From assembly GCA_963971535.1 (NCBI GenBank), contig OZ020588.1, positions 128,215,583 through 128,279,582 on the forward strand: a stretch of 64,000 nucleotides of DNA. Direction: 5' to 3'. The translations under genes were made by a program, and so were the position numbers. Every line of letters starts with the position of its first letter. Within the stretch, counting starts at the first letter, position 1. Of this stretch, positions 11,084-21,417 are shown in pieces. The stretch is from Notolepis coatsorum. Taxonomy: Eukaryota > Chordata > Actinopteri > Aulopiformes > Paralepididae. The notes beneath the pieces are model-generated. The model searched no databases. It saw only the letters and a program-made list of their open reading frames with translations, and was not told the origin of the DNA.

Positions 11084-11659
11084 CTAGTGATTACCCCCCT
11101 GGTTTCGGGGCCCTCCTGTCTCCCCCTGGTCGTGGGGCCCTTGTGACTCCCCCTGGCGCACGGGTCTTCCATACTCCGAGCCGGGACGGTATGGTTGCCT
11201 ACATCTCATTTCCCTGTGTCCCTGCATGCCGCAGTTCCAACAGTGGAAACGGGGAAACTGTTGTTCGTTCCCCGGTCCCTGTGTAAACCGTGGGCCTGAT
11301 TGCCCATTCCCTGCCTGCCGCCTGGACGCCTGGTTCTGTGAACTATAGCCATAGCTTCTCACTACCTGAGGTGCAGGCGGGGGTCCCTGGTCCTGCATGG
11401 GTGGAGAGGTAGCAGATGACACCATTACTGCCTGCAACCTCCTTTGGGGCTGCAGTTGTTGCTGAGTTAACTTCCTTGAGTCATTTCTATCCTGTTCCCT
11501 GACTTTCTGCTCCTGAGCCCTTTGCTTCTCCACACTATGTGTTACATGTGCACAGAACAAAGGATAAGTCATGTCCATTAACCCCACCACGTCTTCCAGT
11601 CTATTCTTAACCACCTCTGGAAGCCCTCCAGCCATTTTGGAAAGCAAGATGGCCGTCAC
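11084..11659 (-). pseudogene. ERV gag, nucleocapsid-containing part
   Basis: This 191-residue frame is the C-terminal side of gag. FHCWNCGMQGHREMRC is a CCHC zinc knuckle, the RNA-binding signature of retroviral nucleocapsid. Around it the sequence is rich in Gln, Gly, Arg and Pro, as usual for nucleocapsid. The preceding part has the charged helical character of late capsid (QRAQEQKVREQDRNDSRK). It sits 33 bases upstream of pro-pol on the minus strand. The rest of gag lies at 16.8-18.0 kb on the far side of the LINE inserted here. Confidence 0.8.
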
Positions 11660-11920
11660 TACCTTTCCTCTGCTCAGGGTTTCCTGAAATACTTTACAAT
11701 CCTTTAGAAATCACCAAAATACAGTGCCATCCATACAGAATGAAATCACCACTGATGGCAAAGTAATGTTTATTTCCAGTTTTTGGGTAAATCTTTGCAA
11801 GTTGGTGTATTTTGAACAAGGACATTGTTAAAGGCCTGGGAGCAGCACATGGTGGTTTGAAACATAGTAGTATCTCATTAAGCCTTTTTCTTTGTCTACT
11901 TGTGACCGGCTGGAGCAAAG

Positions 11921-12625
11921 ATGACTATGACGATCAAAAAACTGGCAGAGGAATTTGAAGAATTTAAAAAATCACTAAATTTTATGACTGAGGAGATCAG
12001 CAAAGTGGTAAAACAACAAGGTGACATCATGAAACTAATGAAGGAGGTTCGTGAGTTGAAGGCCACAATCAACCAAAGGGACCAGAAGATCGAACTGATG
12101 GAACAAAGGATTGACGACTTGGAGCAGTACTCTCGTGCTGATGACCTTATCATCACTGGGCTGGAAATCAAACATCGCAGCTATGCCAGAGCAACAGCCG
12201 GTGACCGACAAGGTGAGGATGCACCACCTGAGGAACTGTATACAGTAGAGCAGCAAGTGGTTCAATACATGAGAAGTAAGAACATTCCCTTAGAGAGCCA
12301 GCACATCTCGGCTTGTCACATTCTCCCAAGCAAGGACAAAAAAAACACCAAGACCACGATTGTTGTCAAGCTTGCAAATCGAAAGCATAAGGTTGAAGTG
12401 TTGAGACAATCCAAAAACCTTAGAGATACTGGAGTGTATATAAACGAGCACCTAACAAAGAAGAATTCTGAAATAGCTTGGTATGGCCGTGCCCTCAGAA
12501 AGCAAAACAAGATCCAAGCAACCTGGTCAAGAAATGGAAAAGTATTTATAAAGTTAAACGGACCACCAGAGCAGGCCAGGGTGGTTGCGGTACGAAATCT
12601 GAATGATCTGGAGCAATACAAGTGA
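11921..12625 (+). CDS. LINE ORF1 protein (coiled coil, nucleic-acid binding)
   Basis: The 234-residue ORF1 begins with a heptad-like coiled coil (about residues 5-75, rich in Glu, Lys, Leu and Ile), followed by DLEQYSRADDLIITGLE, the entry to the RNA-binding-like core known from LINE ORF1 proteins. The C-terminal part has the ISACHILPSK and NGKVFIKLNGP segments typical of fish two-ORF LINEs. Such proteins trimerise through the coil, coat the element's RNA and act as chaperones. The start at 11921 is the first ATG in a long open frame, and the stop is well before ORF2. Complete length and lack of stops suggest recent activity. Confidence 0.85.
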   Translation: MTMTIKKLAEEFEEFKKSLNFMTEEISKVVKQQGDIMKLMKEVRELKATINQRDQKIELMEQRIDDLEQYSRADDLIITGLEIKHRSYARATAGDRQGEDAPPEELYTVEQQVVQYMRSKNIPLESQHISACHILPSKDKKNTKTTIVVKLANRKHKVEVLRQSKNLRDTGVYINEHLTKKNSEIAWYGRALRKQNKIQATWSRNGKVFIKLNGPPEQARVVAVRNLNDLEQYK

Positions 12626-13262
12626 CAATGCCTAAATATATTTTTTTGGGACCGATGACTTGGATTTCATTCATGCTGTTTACCTTATTGACTGAGTTTT
12701 TTTCTGGTAGGCCTGTATGGCCAAGATGTTTTCTGTCTGGACATGTGGAAGATATGTTTCTTTTATGTTTTTTTTTGTTCTTTGTTTTTTTTGGCTTTTT
12801 CATTTTCAACTTTATGGCATTCTTTGGTTGGCATAGAACCTATGGTCTGAAAGAGATATCATGGATTATTTTTTTATCTATACTGTCTATTGGGATTCCA
12901 TTTTCTTTTTTTGGACTGGGATTCTGTTTCCTACCGCATGTTGAATGCATGGATACTGCAGACTGAAAGAGATAACTTGAATTACTTTTTGCTCGACTAT
13001 GGACATGGACTATTGTTTTCAATTTTGGATCTGGGTGTGTATATGTTTTCCACGGACAGTTATGGCATGGACTACTTTTGTGGAGAGGCATTGTGGACAA
13101 CTACAGCATGGACTATGGAGATGTGTCTTGGGCAGCCAAGGGCTCATGTTGGCCAGCTGTATGGTATGGTCAACTTGGGTGGAATTGTATTTGGAGATAC
13201 ATACATGGGTGACTTTAAAGAAGTAGGCTCACTGGAGCCCGGAAATCAAGTACATAACCACA

Positions 13263-16229
13263 ATGTCGGATACGGAAGAAATATATGATTTTGAATATGA
13301 TGTTGATCCTGAGACTCATGTGTTTAATGCAATTAATAATACCTGTAAATATTATACAGATGAACAGCTTAATGACATTGTTAAACCAGAAAATAGGTTT
13401 TCGTTGATACACCTAAATTGTAGAAGCCTTTATGCGAATTTCACCAAGATTAATGAATACTTAAAAACATTTAATAATAGATTTTCAGTTATAGCATTAT
13501 CTGAAACGTGGTTAAAGCAGGAGAATTGTGCTGATTTTCACTTGGAGGGTTATGAGCTGTATCACCTGGATAGAAACAACAAAAGGGGAGGGGGCGTGGC
13601 CCTGTATGTGGACAGTGACTTGAAATGTAAACAAGTGCAAAGTATAGTAATCGATGACTTAATGGAAGGTATAACTGTGGAAATTGAAATGGATAAGGTG
13701 AAGAATATTGTTGTTACTTGTGTATACAGAACACCAGGGTCAAGCATAGAATCATTTAAAGACAGTTTGGAAGAGTTATTGAATGGGTTAAATGAGAGCA
13801 AAACATGTCTGATTTGTGGAGACTTTAACATTGATCTCTTAAAGCAATCTAATCACTGCACGTCAGATTTTGTGGATGCTCTATATGGCAGAGGGTTCTA
13901 CCCACTGATCACAAAACCCAGTAGAGTAACCTCAACTTGTGCTACATTAATTGACAATATTTTTATAAACACTTTGGAGAACAATATTAAAAGCGGACTT
14001 GTGATAAATGATATTAGTGACCACTTACCTATATTTGTAATATATGACTGTCAAATTAAGACAAAGAAGGAAGAAAACTCCCTTAGATACACAAGGGTAA
14101 GAACTGATGACACAATAGCCAAGTTCAGGAATGATCTGGTTAATGAGGAGTGGAAAGGGGTTTATGTGGAAGAAGTAAATGCTGCATATGAGGCATTTTT
14201 GGACATTTACTTGTCGCTGTATGAAGAACACTGTCCAATGGTAGTACGGAAGCAAAAATGTAATTATAAAATAAAACCCTGGATGACAAAGGGCTTACAA
14301 AATGCAAGTAAAAAGAAAAACAAACTCTATAGAGATTTTATCAAATTAAGAACAAAAAAGGCTGAAAATCAATATAAAGCTTACAAAAATAAATTAACTA
14401 CTATAATTAGAAATGCAAAGAAAGAACACTATAATAATGTCTTAAAGGAAAATATAAATAATATCAAAGAAACTTGGAAGATTTTACGAAATGTCATTGG
14501 AAGCAAAGCTGTATCTGCAGATTTACCCAATTACTTCATTAATGACAACAATATGGTTATTAAAAACGTGAATGAAGTGGTAAATGAATTTAATTCATTT
14601 TTTGTAAATGTAGGCCCAAACCTTGCTAAGAATATCCAAAGTCATAATGAAGGGAAAGCAAATAAAGACTGGACAGGGGAAAGTAAAGTGTTGCAGTCTA
14701 TGTTTCTAGGACATGTGAGTGAAAGACAAATTATAGAAATAGCATTAAATTCAAAAAATAAGACATCAACTGACAGTGATGGAATTGACATGATAATTGT
14801 GAAGAAGACCATTGATTGTATAATTAACCCCCTGTGTCATATTTTTAATCTTTCCTTTCAAACAGGCACCTTTCCAGACAGAATGAAAATAGCAAAGGTT
14901 ATTCCTCTATTTAAATCTGGGGACAAACACAGCTTTACCAACTACAGACCAGTGTCTTTGCTTTCACAATTTTCCAAGATTCTTGAAAAAGTGTTTGCTC
15001 ATAAATTAGATAGTTTTATTGAAAAGAATAACCTGCTGAGTGAGAGTCAGTATGGATTCAGGGCAAATCGATCAACAGCCTTAGCCTTAATGAATATATA
15101 TGAAGAAATAACCACAGCAGTAGATGAGAGGAATTACACAATAGGGGTGTTTATTGACTTAAAAAAAGCATTTGATACGATAGATCATCACATTTTAATT
15201 TCTAAATTACAAACATACGGTGTGAGAGGGGTGGCGATGAACTGGTTAAGTAGCTATCTTGAAAATAGACAACAATATGTACTCTCTGGTTACACATCTG
15301 AATGTATGAATATTGAATGTGGTGTCCCTCAAGGTTCGGTCCTGGGGCCCAAACTTTTTATTTTATATATTAATGATATATGTGAAGTGTCAAACATATT
15401 GAAATTTGTTTTATTTGCTGACGATACAAATTTCTTCAGTTCAGGAAAATACCTTAAAAAATTAGCAGATGATATTGTAAATGAAATGTGTAAACTTAAG
15501 ATATGGTTTGATAACAATAAGCTATCCCTAAATTTGGAAAAAACGAAATTTATGATATTTACTAATCGAAAGAAGGACAATGTGGCATTATGTATTGACG
15601 GAGTTAATATTGAAAGAGTATCCGAGTTAAAATTTTTGGGTGTTATGTTGGATGAGAAATTGACATGGAAGCCACATATAATGTACATAAAAAATAAGGT
15701 AGCCAAGAGTGTTTTTGTTTTGAACAAGGCAAAGAATGTGCTTGATTATAATTCTATGCGAATATTATATTGTTCACTCATCCTACCATATTTGAGTTAC
15801 TGTGTGGAAGTGTGGGGTAACACGTATGAAAGCAACATAAAGCCATTATTTATATTACAGAAGAGAGCAGTAAGAATAGTTCACAATGTAGATTCAAGAG
15901 AACATACCAACGAATTATTTATTAAATCCAGACTATTGAAACTTAAAGAGTTAGCTGAAATACAGACTTTATTAGTTTTGTTTAGAGCAAAATGCAGAGT
16001 ATTACCAGCAAATATACAGAGGTTGTTCGTTCCCTGTCCAGATGACAGCAGAAGGAAATTAAATTTTAAACACCAATTTGCACGAACAACCTTAAAACAA
16101 AGGTGCACCTCAGTTATAGGTATCAAACTATGGAACTCTTTGCAGAACGATGAAAAGAGTTCCAATAATATATTTCACTTCAAAAGGTTGTGCAAAGAAA
16201 AGATACATAGACAGTATAGCACAGTTTAG
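13263..16229 (+). CDS. LINE ORF2: endonuclease and reverse transcriptase
   Basis: The 988-residue ORF2 nicks target DNA and copies the LINE RNA into it. An AP-type endonuclease spans about residues 46-262, with LNCRSL near 52, LSETWL near 80, CGDFNIDLL near 186 and the catalytic SDHLP near 252. Reverse transcriptase spans about 540-790: NYRPVSLLS near 560, the YGFRANRST segment, FIDLKKAFDTIDH, GVPQGSVLGPKLF, and the catalytic FADDT near 717. The C-terminal region has KLWNSL and ends shortly after. No in-frame stops or frameshifts are seen, and all key catalytic motifs are present. ORF1 lies 637 bases upstream. Confidence 0.92.
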   Translation: MSDTEEIYDFEYDVDPETHVFNAINNTCKYYTDEQLNDIVKPENRFSLIHLNCRSLYANFTKINEYLKTFNNRFSVIALSETWLKQENCADFHLEGYELYHLDRNNKRGGGVALYVDSDLKCKQVQSIVIDDLMEGITVEIEMDKVKNIVVTCVYRTPGSSIESFKDSLEELLNGLNESKTCLICGDFNIDLLKQSNHCTSDFVDALYGRGFYPLITKPSRVTSTCATLIDNIFINTLENNIKSGLVINDISDHLPIFVIYDCQIKTKKEENSLRYTRVRTDDTIAKFRNDLVNEEWKGVYVEEVNAAYEAFLDIYLSLYEEHCPMVVRKQKCNYKIKPWMTKGLQNASKKKNKLYRDFIKLRTKKAENQYKAYKNKLTTIIRNAKKEHYNNVLKENINNIKETWKILRNVIGSKAVSADLPNYFINDNNMVIKNVNEVVNEFNSFFVNVGPNLAKNIQSHNEGKANKDWTGESKVLQSMFLGHVSERQIIEIALNSKNKTSTDSDGIDMIIVKKTIDCIINPLCHIFNLSFQTGTFPDRMKIAKVIPLFKSGDKHSFTNYRPVSLLSQFSKILEKVFAHKLDSFIEKNNLLSESQYGFRANRSTALALMNIYEEITTAVDERNYTIGVFIDLKKAFDTIDHHILISKLQTYGVRGVAMNWLSSYLENRQQYVLSGYTSECMNIECGVPQGSVLGPKLFILYINDICEVSNILKFVLFADDTNFFSSGKYLKKLADDIVNEMCKLKIWFDNNKLSLNLEKTKFMIFTNRKKDNVALCIDGVNIERVSELKFLGVMLDEKLTWKPHIMYIKNKVAKSVFVLNKAKNVLDYNSMRILYCSLILPYLSYCVEVWGNTYESNIKPLFILQKRAVRIVHNVDSREHTNELFIKSRLLKLKELAEIQTLLVLFRAKCRVLPANIQRLFVPCPDDSRRKLNFKHQFARTTLKQRCTSVIGIKLWNSLQNDEKSSNNIFHFKRLCKEKIHRQYSTV

Positions 16230-16786
16230 TATAATATTGCAGTTTAGCGTGTCAGGACGTAGCATAGAGTTGTAGTGTAGGCCAGTATGAGTATAGTAAT
16301 ATAGTATATAGCAGCGTAACATAGAATAATAATATATTAAAATATTGTATAATACTGTACCAATATGGTGTAGAATAAATAGTATGATTTAGTTATATTA
16401 TAATAAAATAGAAATTAGATAGTATATAGAAGTATAATACATTATATAAGTGTGTGTGTGTGGGGGTGTGTGTGTGTAAATGAATTAACCTAAATATGTA
16501 GTTTGACTGATAGATAGACAAAATGGGTTTATTTATGTTGATTTAATTTGGTTGTGTTGATGTTAAATTTTTATTTATTTTTTGCAAAATGGGTATATTC
16601 TGTTTGGTTTTACACAATATGTCTATCGGTGTGTTGTACGTGTGTAGGGGCAGGTATATATAAGATTTTTTCTTCTTCCTGTTCCTTTCGGCCATGGTAT
16701 TTTTTGTGAATTATGTGAATATGTACTGTTGGACTGTGGTGATTCCATGTACGGATAAATAAAATGATGATGATGATGATGATGAG

Positions 16787-17998
16787 TATTTTGTTCACAT
16801 AGGTGCCAGGCCCTTCCGTCTCCATTATGGGGTTGCCCGCCAGTTTTGCCGGATTAATACGTGATGGATATTGATTCCTGAGTTTGTACCACAACGCCGC
16901 TCTATGCGCGTTGAATATGTCTCCATCATGGGCCTGCGTGTCGCATGCCACTCGCATCGATGTATCACCCATGATGTCCCGGCAGGCACCAATTCCTAGC
17001 AAGCGCGTCAACAGGGATTTGACGTCACCCACTGCTAGCAGAAAAGATGACGTATTTTCCTCAAACTGCGTGATCCACCTGGAGGCTCCTTCTGAAAGGT
17101 CCGGTAGTCTTGCTATTATGCCATCGATGTCTAGAGGTGACCATGGCATGTGAAAGATATCGTTCCCCTTTATTAGCAGGGGAAACTGGCCTGTACTTGT
17201 CACACTTCCCAGGAATGTAGGGGCGAAAGTCAGGGTTCCTGTAATGTTTCCTTTCTCCTGTGCTGGTTTCGTGTCGTTCTCATCTTCCTCATCAGTCAAC
17301 AGTTTGGTGTGGCCACACGCCCCGTGTTTCCCTGATGTCTGCTGTGCCACATTTTGACGGGCCTCTTCCTCTATCTTCCTCCCGACTCCCTCCCTCTGCC
17401 TGCCCAGGTTCTCTACCTCCTCTTCCTCTGCATCATACAACTTCCGACGTACTGTCTCGCCATATGCCGCCAGGACTTTCGGATAGAGATCCTGCGGGGT
17501 CAGTTTGGGGGGGGTATCTCGCCTAAGGGAGGTCTCTGATCTAGCGGAGGTTTCTGACCTAGCGGGGGTTTCTGACCTAGCGGGGGTTTCTGACCTAGCG
17601 GGGGTCCCTAATTCCGTCTCCTCATATTCTCCTCTTATTGTCACAGTGCCCACCGGCAATTGCGTGACATAAGGTGGGGATGTTGGTTTCCCTATATCCG
17701 TCTCTCTCTGATTTAGCGCTAAAGCTTCCTGCCTGTATGCTCTCCCCTTCTGGGCGTAGAGCTTCATTACCCCCAACTCTTCTGTCCTCTTTTTCAACCT
17801 CTTTTTGCTGCTGTCGCCTGGCTTGTGGTTACGAATCATTACATTCATCTCTTCGCATACGTCGAGATCAAAAGTACCTCCGGAAGGCCATTTTGTGTCC
17901 CCGGCCTTTGTACGCCTCTGCCACCGGACACCAACCTTGAGAATTAGGTTCTTTATGAGCGGGTTCCGGTCTAACAGTATGTCCTCTGCTGTATGCAT
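16787..17998 (-). pseudogene. ERV gag, N-terminal part
   Basis: About 400 residues from an ATG at 17998. The N-terminus is matrix-like (HTAEDILLDRNPLIKNLILK) with conserved Trp residues, followed by a Pro/Glu/Ser-rich linker with tandem SETPAR repeats. The capsid-like domain follows (FPLLIKGNDIFHMPWSPLD, ASRWITQFEENTSSFLLAVGD, then a segment with LWYKLRNQYP). The PW and DI motifs resemble capsid starts of gamma- and epsilon-like elements. The sequence stops being gag at the GAT-repeat tail of the inserted LINE. It belongs with the nucleocapsid part at 11084-11659. Confidence 0.75.
17521..17612 (-). repeat. In-frame tandem repeat in gag linker
   Basis: A 21-bp unit, seen on the plus strand as variants of CTGACCTAGCGGGGGTTT, is repeated about four to five times. 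It encodes repeated SETPAR-like heptapeptides. Units of 21 bp keep the gag frame whatever the copy number. Confidence 0.85.
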
Positions 17999-18059
17999 CG
18001 TTGTTTAGTGTGTATGTGTGTTTATTGTGTTGTGTGTGTGTGTGTGTGGTTGTACTTCA

Positions 18060-18330
18060 GCTACTACTACTCTACAACTACTACTCCAGGACACAGTTAA
18101 CCTAGATCTACTACTACTCTACAACTACTACTCCAGGACACAGTTAACCTAGATCTACTACTACTCTACTCCAGGACACAGTTAACCTAGATCTACTACT
18201 ACTCTACAACTACTACTCCAGGACACAGTTAACCTAGATCTACTACTACTCTACAACTACCACTCCAGGACACAGTTAACCTGGATCTACCAGGACACAG
18301 TTAACCTAGATCTACAACTACAACGCTACT
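18060..18330. repeat. Minisatellite, 47-bp unit, about 5-6 copies
   Basis: The unit contains CTACTACTACTCTACAACTA followed by CTCCAGGACACAGTTAACCT. Copies 1, 2, 4 and 5 are nearly full, copy 3 lacks about 9 bases and the last is short. It lies just upstream of gag in the ERV leader (minus-strand sense). Confidence 0.9.
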
Positions 18331-18336
18331 ACAACT

Positions 18337-18359
18337 CGGTGTGTGTGTGTCTGTGTGTG

Positions 18360-18400
<41 letters not shown>

Positions 18401-18583
18401 CGGTGTGTGTGTCTGTGTGTGTGTGTGTGTGTATGTGTGTATGTCGGTGTGTGTGTGTGTTTGTGTGTGATTGTGTGTGTGTGTGTGTGTGACTGTGTGT
18501 GTGTGACTGTGTGTGTGTGCGTCACAACCCGCTGTCTACCGGGACACAGGAATGTGTGTGTGTGTGTGTGTGTCGGTGTGTGT

Positions 18584-18615
<32 letters not shown>

Positions 18616-19050
18616 CTTTGCTGTGTGTGTGTGTGTGTGACTGTGTGTGTGTGTGTGTGTGACTGTGTGTGTGTGTGTGTGTGTGTGTGACTGTGTGTGT
18701 GTGCGTAATGTGTGTGTGTGTGTGTGTGTGTCGGTGTGTGTGTGTCTGTGTGTGTGTGTGTGTGTGTGTGTCTTTGCTGTGTGTGTGTGTGTGTGTGACT
18801 GTGTGTGTGTGTGTGTGTGACTGTGTGTGTGTGTGTGTGTGACTGTGTGTGTGTGCGTACTGTGTGTGTGTGCGTCACAACCCGCTGTCTACCGGGACAC
18901 CGGAATGTGTGTGTGTGTGTGTGTGTGTCGGTGTGTGTGTGCGTCACAACCCGCTGTCTACTGGGACACAGGAATGTGTGTGTGTGTGTGTGTCGGTGTG
19001 TGTGTGTCTGTGTGTGTGTGTGTGTGTGTGTGTCTGTGTGTGTGTGTGTG

Positions 19051-19086
<36 letters not shown>

Positions 19087-19197
19087 TGTGTGTAGTCACT
19101 GTGTGTGTGTGTGTGTGTGACTGTGTGTGTGTGCGTCACAACCCGCTGTCTACCGGGACACAGGAATGTGTGTGTGTGTGTGTGTGTCGGTGTGTGT

Positions 19198-19229
<32 letters not shown>

Positions 19230-19254
19230 CTGTGTGTGTGTGTGTGTGTGTGAC

Positions 19255-19288
<34 letters not shown>

Positions 19289-19309
19289 TATGTCGGTGTG
19301 TGTGTGTGT

Positions 19310-19348
<39 letters not shown>

Positions 19349-19375
19349 TATGTCGGTGTGTGTGTGTGTGTTTTC
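18337..19375. repeat. GT-rich compound satellite with a 36-bp cassette
   Basis: About 1 kb of GT repeats with recurring TGTGACTG and TGTCGGTG variants. Four nearly identical 36-bp cassettes starting GCGTCACAACCCGCTGTC are embedded at 18519-18554, 18872-18907, 18941-18976 and 19133-19168. The cassette spacing is irregular and the spacers are only GT, so this is a higher-order satellite rather than a CRISPR-like array. The long Thr-His and Cys-Val frames across it are artefacts. Confidence 0.93.
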
Positions 19376-19465
19376 TACCACCAGGGGTCAGCAAACCCAA
19401 GAGAGAAAGAGATGTGATGAGTCTGTATGCTACACCTTGGCCCACCAACAGGGGTCAGCAAACCC

Positions 19466-19521
<56 letters not shown>

Positions 19522-19953
19522 AGGGGCCTGATCTCTGATCCAAACCCTACTTTTTTCCCAACCTGGTGCGTCCTATTGGGGTGTAATAGCTAACTTTTTA
19601 AGCGATGGGGGGGTGTGTGTGTATTGTATGTGTGTATTGTATGTGTGACTGTGTGTGTGTGTGTGTGTGTGTGTGACTGTGTGTGTGTGCGTGTGTGTGA
19701 CTGTGTGTGTGTGCGTGTGTGTGACTGTGTGTGTGTATTGTATGTGTGACTGTGTGTGTGTGTGTGTGTGTGTGACTGTGTGTGTGTGCGTGTGTGTGAC
19801 TGTGTGTGTGTACGTGTGTGTGACTGTGTGTGTGTGTGTGTGTGTGTGTGTATTGTATGTGTGACTGTGTGTGTGTGTGTGTGTGACTGTGTATGTGTGC
19901 GTGTGTGTGACTGTGTGTGTGTGTGTGTGGTTGTGTGTGTGTGTGTGTGTGTG

Positions 19954-20000
<47 letters not shown>

Positions 20001-20001
20001 C

Positions 20002-20040
<39 letters not shown>

Positions 20041-20152
20041 CGGTGTGTGTGTGTGTGTTTTCTACCACCAGGGGTCAGCAAACCCAAGAGAGAAAGAGAT
20101 GTGATGAGTCTGTATGCTACACCTTGGCCCACCAACAGGGGTCAGCAAACCC

Positions 20153-20223
<71 letters not shown>

Positions 20224-20418
20224 CTCTTGGCACAACGCCCAGACCTGCTAGCTGGCTCTACGCCCAGAATGAGTTATCTTCCAACTATCGCTCCTTTAAA
20301 CTGGGCTGTGTGTCTTTAATCAAGAGTTTATTAAAAAAAAACATGCGTCGTAGAGCTTCGTGCATGGAACCCTTGTTACAGTTATCTTTGCGACCAATAT
20401 AGTTTCTACACATGTACG

Positions 20419-20483
<65 letters not shown>

Positions 20484-20515
20484 AGGGGCCTGATCTCTGA
20501 TCCAAACGATGGGGG
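19370..20515. repeat. Duplicated module with GA arrays and GT tracts
   Basis: A 95-base module, TTTCTACCACCAGGGGTCAG onward and ending in CAACAGGGGTCAGCAAACCC, occurs at 19370-19466 and again at 20059-20155. Each copy runs into a (GA)n array (19468-19519 and 20155-20217); a third GA array is at 20423-20480. Two arrays end in the same palindrome ATCAGGGGCCTGAT followed by CTCTGATCCAAAC (19519-19546 and 20480-20507). GT satellite fills 19611-20058. A 200-base non-repetitive island is at 20218-20420. Confidence 0.85.
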
Positions 20516-20551
20516 TGTGTGTGTGTATTGTATGTGTGTATTGTATGTGTG

Positions 20552-20584
<33 letters not shown>

Positions 20585-20765
20585 CTGTGTGTGTGTGCGT
20601 GTGTGTGACTGTGTGTGTGTGTGTGTGTGTATGTGTGTATGTCGGTGTGTGTGTGTGTGTGTCTGTGTGTGTGTGTGACTGTGTGTGTGTGTCTTTGCAC
20701 AGACGTGTGTGTGTATTGTATGTGTGTATTGTGACACAGGAATGTGTGTGTGTGTGTGTGGGCCC
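20511..20765. repeat. GT-rich satellite
   Basis: The same GT variants as at 18.3-20.0 kb, plus GTATTGTATGTGTGTATTG and GACACAGGAATG pieces that also recur near 22003-22050. Confidence 0.9.
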
Positions 20766-21417
20766 AATAGTGCAAACAAGCTAGAGTCTCGTCTCACGCT
20801 GCCCAAATTTTTTTTTTTTTTTTTTTTTACTCTCTGCTCATATTATCACAGCTAGCCTCTCTGTAGCAACAACTTCACAAGCCAATAAGAAAACGAACAA
20901 TAGTGTATCCGTAAACGTAATTAGTTTGACACAGAGAATGCCAGCTGTAATAGTGTGTTTTGAATAACAGCAGAGCGGCACCGGTTTTTGTTTTGAAAAT
21001 TGAGAGTCTTATCTACAGAGGACAGAAGGCACAGTTATGTGTGTATGTGGAGAGTGTCGTAAAGGGATCAGGGAAAGGGGTCAGGGAGAAGTTTGAACAG
21101 ATGGAGAAAAATTTGACCAGAGGTCGAAAACATGCAATTAAAATTGATTAGTGGCGCACTTATAGCCTGTTAAAAGAGGAATCGCCCTAGTGTAAACACC
21201 TCACCACTCGTGTTCGTCTTAGCCGTCCATCCAGACCTCGTCACACAGTCAGCTCAACTTATTCCTCCCTCAGAATCTCTTACGGATATTCTAATCAAAA
21301 GCAAAAATGCTCACCTGTGTTTGTTTGTCGACACCGCCAGAATTTCTACGGGAGAGGTCCGGAGCTGGCCGTGTGAGGGGGCCCGGCAGGGCGGTCTACA
21401 GGTCAAGGGTCACCAAA
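20766..21417 (-). other. ERV leader next to the primer site
   Basis: About 650 bases of non-repetitive leader with a 20-base poly-T near 20809-20828. On the minus strand CACAG/GTGAGC at about 21316 is a good splice-donor match, roughly 100 bases after the LTR-like boundary. No matching acceptor before gag was convincing. Confidence 0.4.
21407..21415 (-). other. Primer-binding-site-like sequence (tRNA-Trp type)
   Basis: On the minus strand TGGTGACCC follows the LTR-like end (..CCACAACA) after two bases. The nine bases complement the known 3' end of tRNA-Trp (GGGTCACCA). The following bases match poorly, so priming by this tRNA is likely but not certain. Confidence 0.45.

Larger units (their letters stand above)
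11690..16785 (+). mobile_element. Full-length two-ORF LINE (CR1/L2/Jockey group)
   Basis: About 5.1 kb, inserted in opposite orientation into the ERV gag. It has a roughly 230-bp 5' UTR, ORF1 (11921-12625), a 637-bp spacer, ORF2 (13263-16229) and a 3' UTR ending in AAATAAAATGATGATG repeats at about 16759-16785. Both ORFs are open from start to stop, so the copy looks intact. The apurinic endonuclease and the FADD-type reverse transcriptase place it in the CR1/L2/Jockey group rather than L1. I cannot fix the exact clade by eye. The 5' junction is approximate and no clear target duplication was found. Confidence 0.88.
5170..21417 (-). mobile_element. Class I (gamma/epsilon-like) ERV fossil, minus strand
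   Basis: Read on the minus strand, the parts are: an LTR-like boundary near 21418 with a tRNA-type primer site; a long leader (18.0-21.4 kb) full of GT/GA minisatellites; gag (16.8-18.0 kb, continuing at 11.1-11.7 kb on the other side of a LINE); a long open pro-pol (7772-11050); an integrase core part (6223-6882); and a candidate 3' LTR. No env was recognised. The pol motifs resemble gammaretroviral and fish class I elements. The copy is broken in at least three places: the LINE in gag, a non-coding segment within the integrase region, and missing 3' parts. The open pro-pol suggests it is not ancient. The two candidate LTRs do not match, so it may be a mosaic. Confidence 0.8.

Noticed and set aside
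11660-11700. Search for a target duplication at the LINE junctions (also 16786-16800)
   Set aside because: No direct repeat stood out; the 5' junction is only approximate, so no duplication is claimed.
12622-13288. Extra ORFs between ORF1 and ORF2 of the first LINE
   Set aside because: Short, hydrophobic, T-rich translations with no conserved motif; treated as spacer.
18519-19168. CRISPR-like pattern: four 36-bp near-identical repeats
   Set aside because: Spacers are only GT repeats of unequal length, the genome is eukaryotic and there are no cas genes; it is a satellite.
18522-19448. A 308-codon minus-strand frame of Thr-His repeats, and similar Cys-Val frames on the plus strand
   Set aside because: These are translations of GT/CA microsatellites, with no codon bias or domain; same for frames over other GT, GA and GATA arrays.
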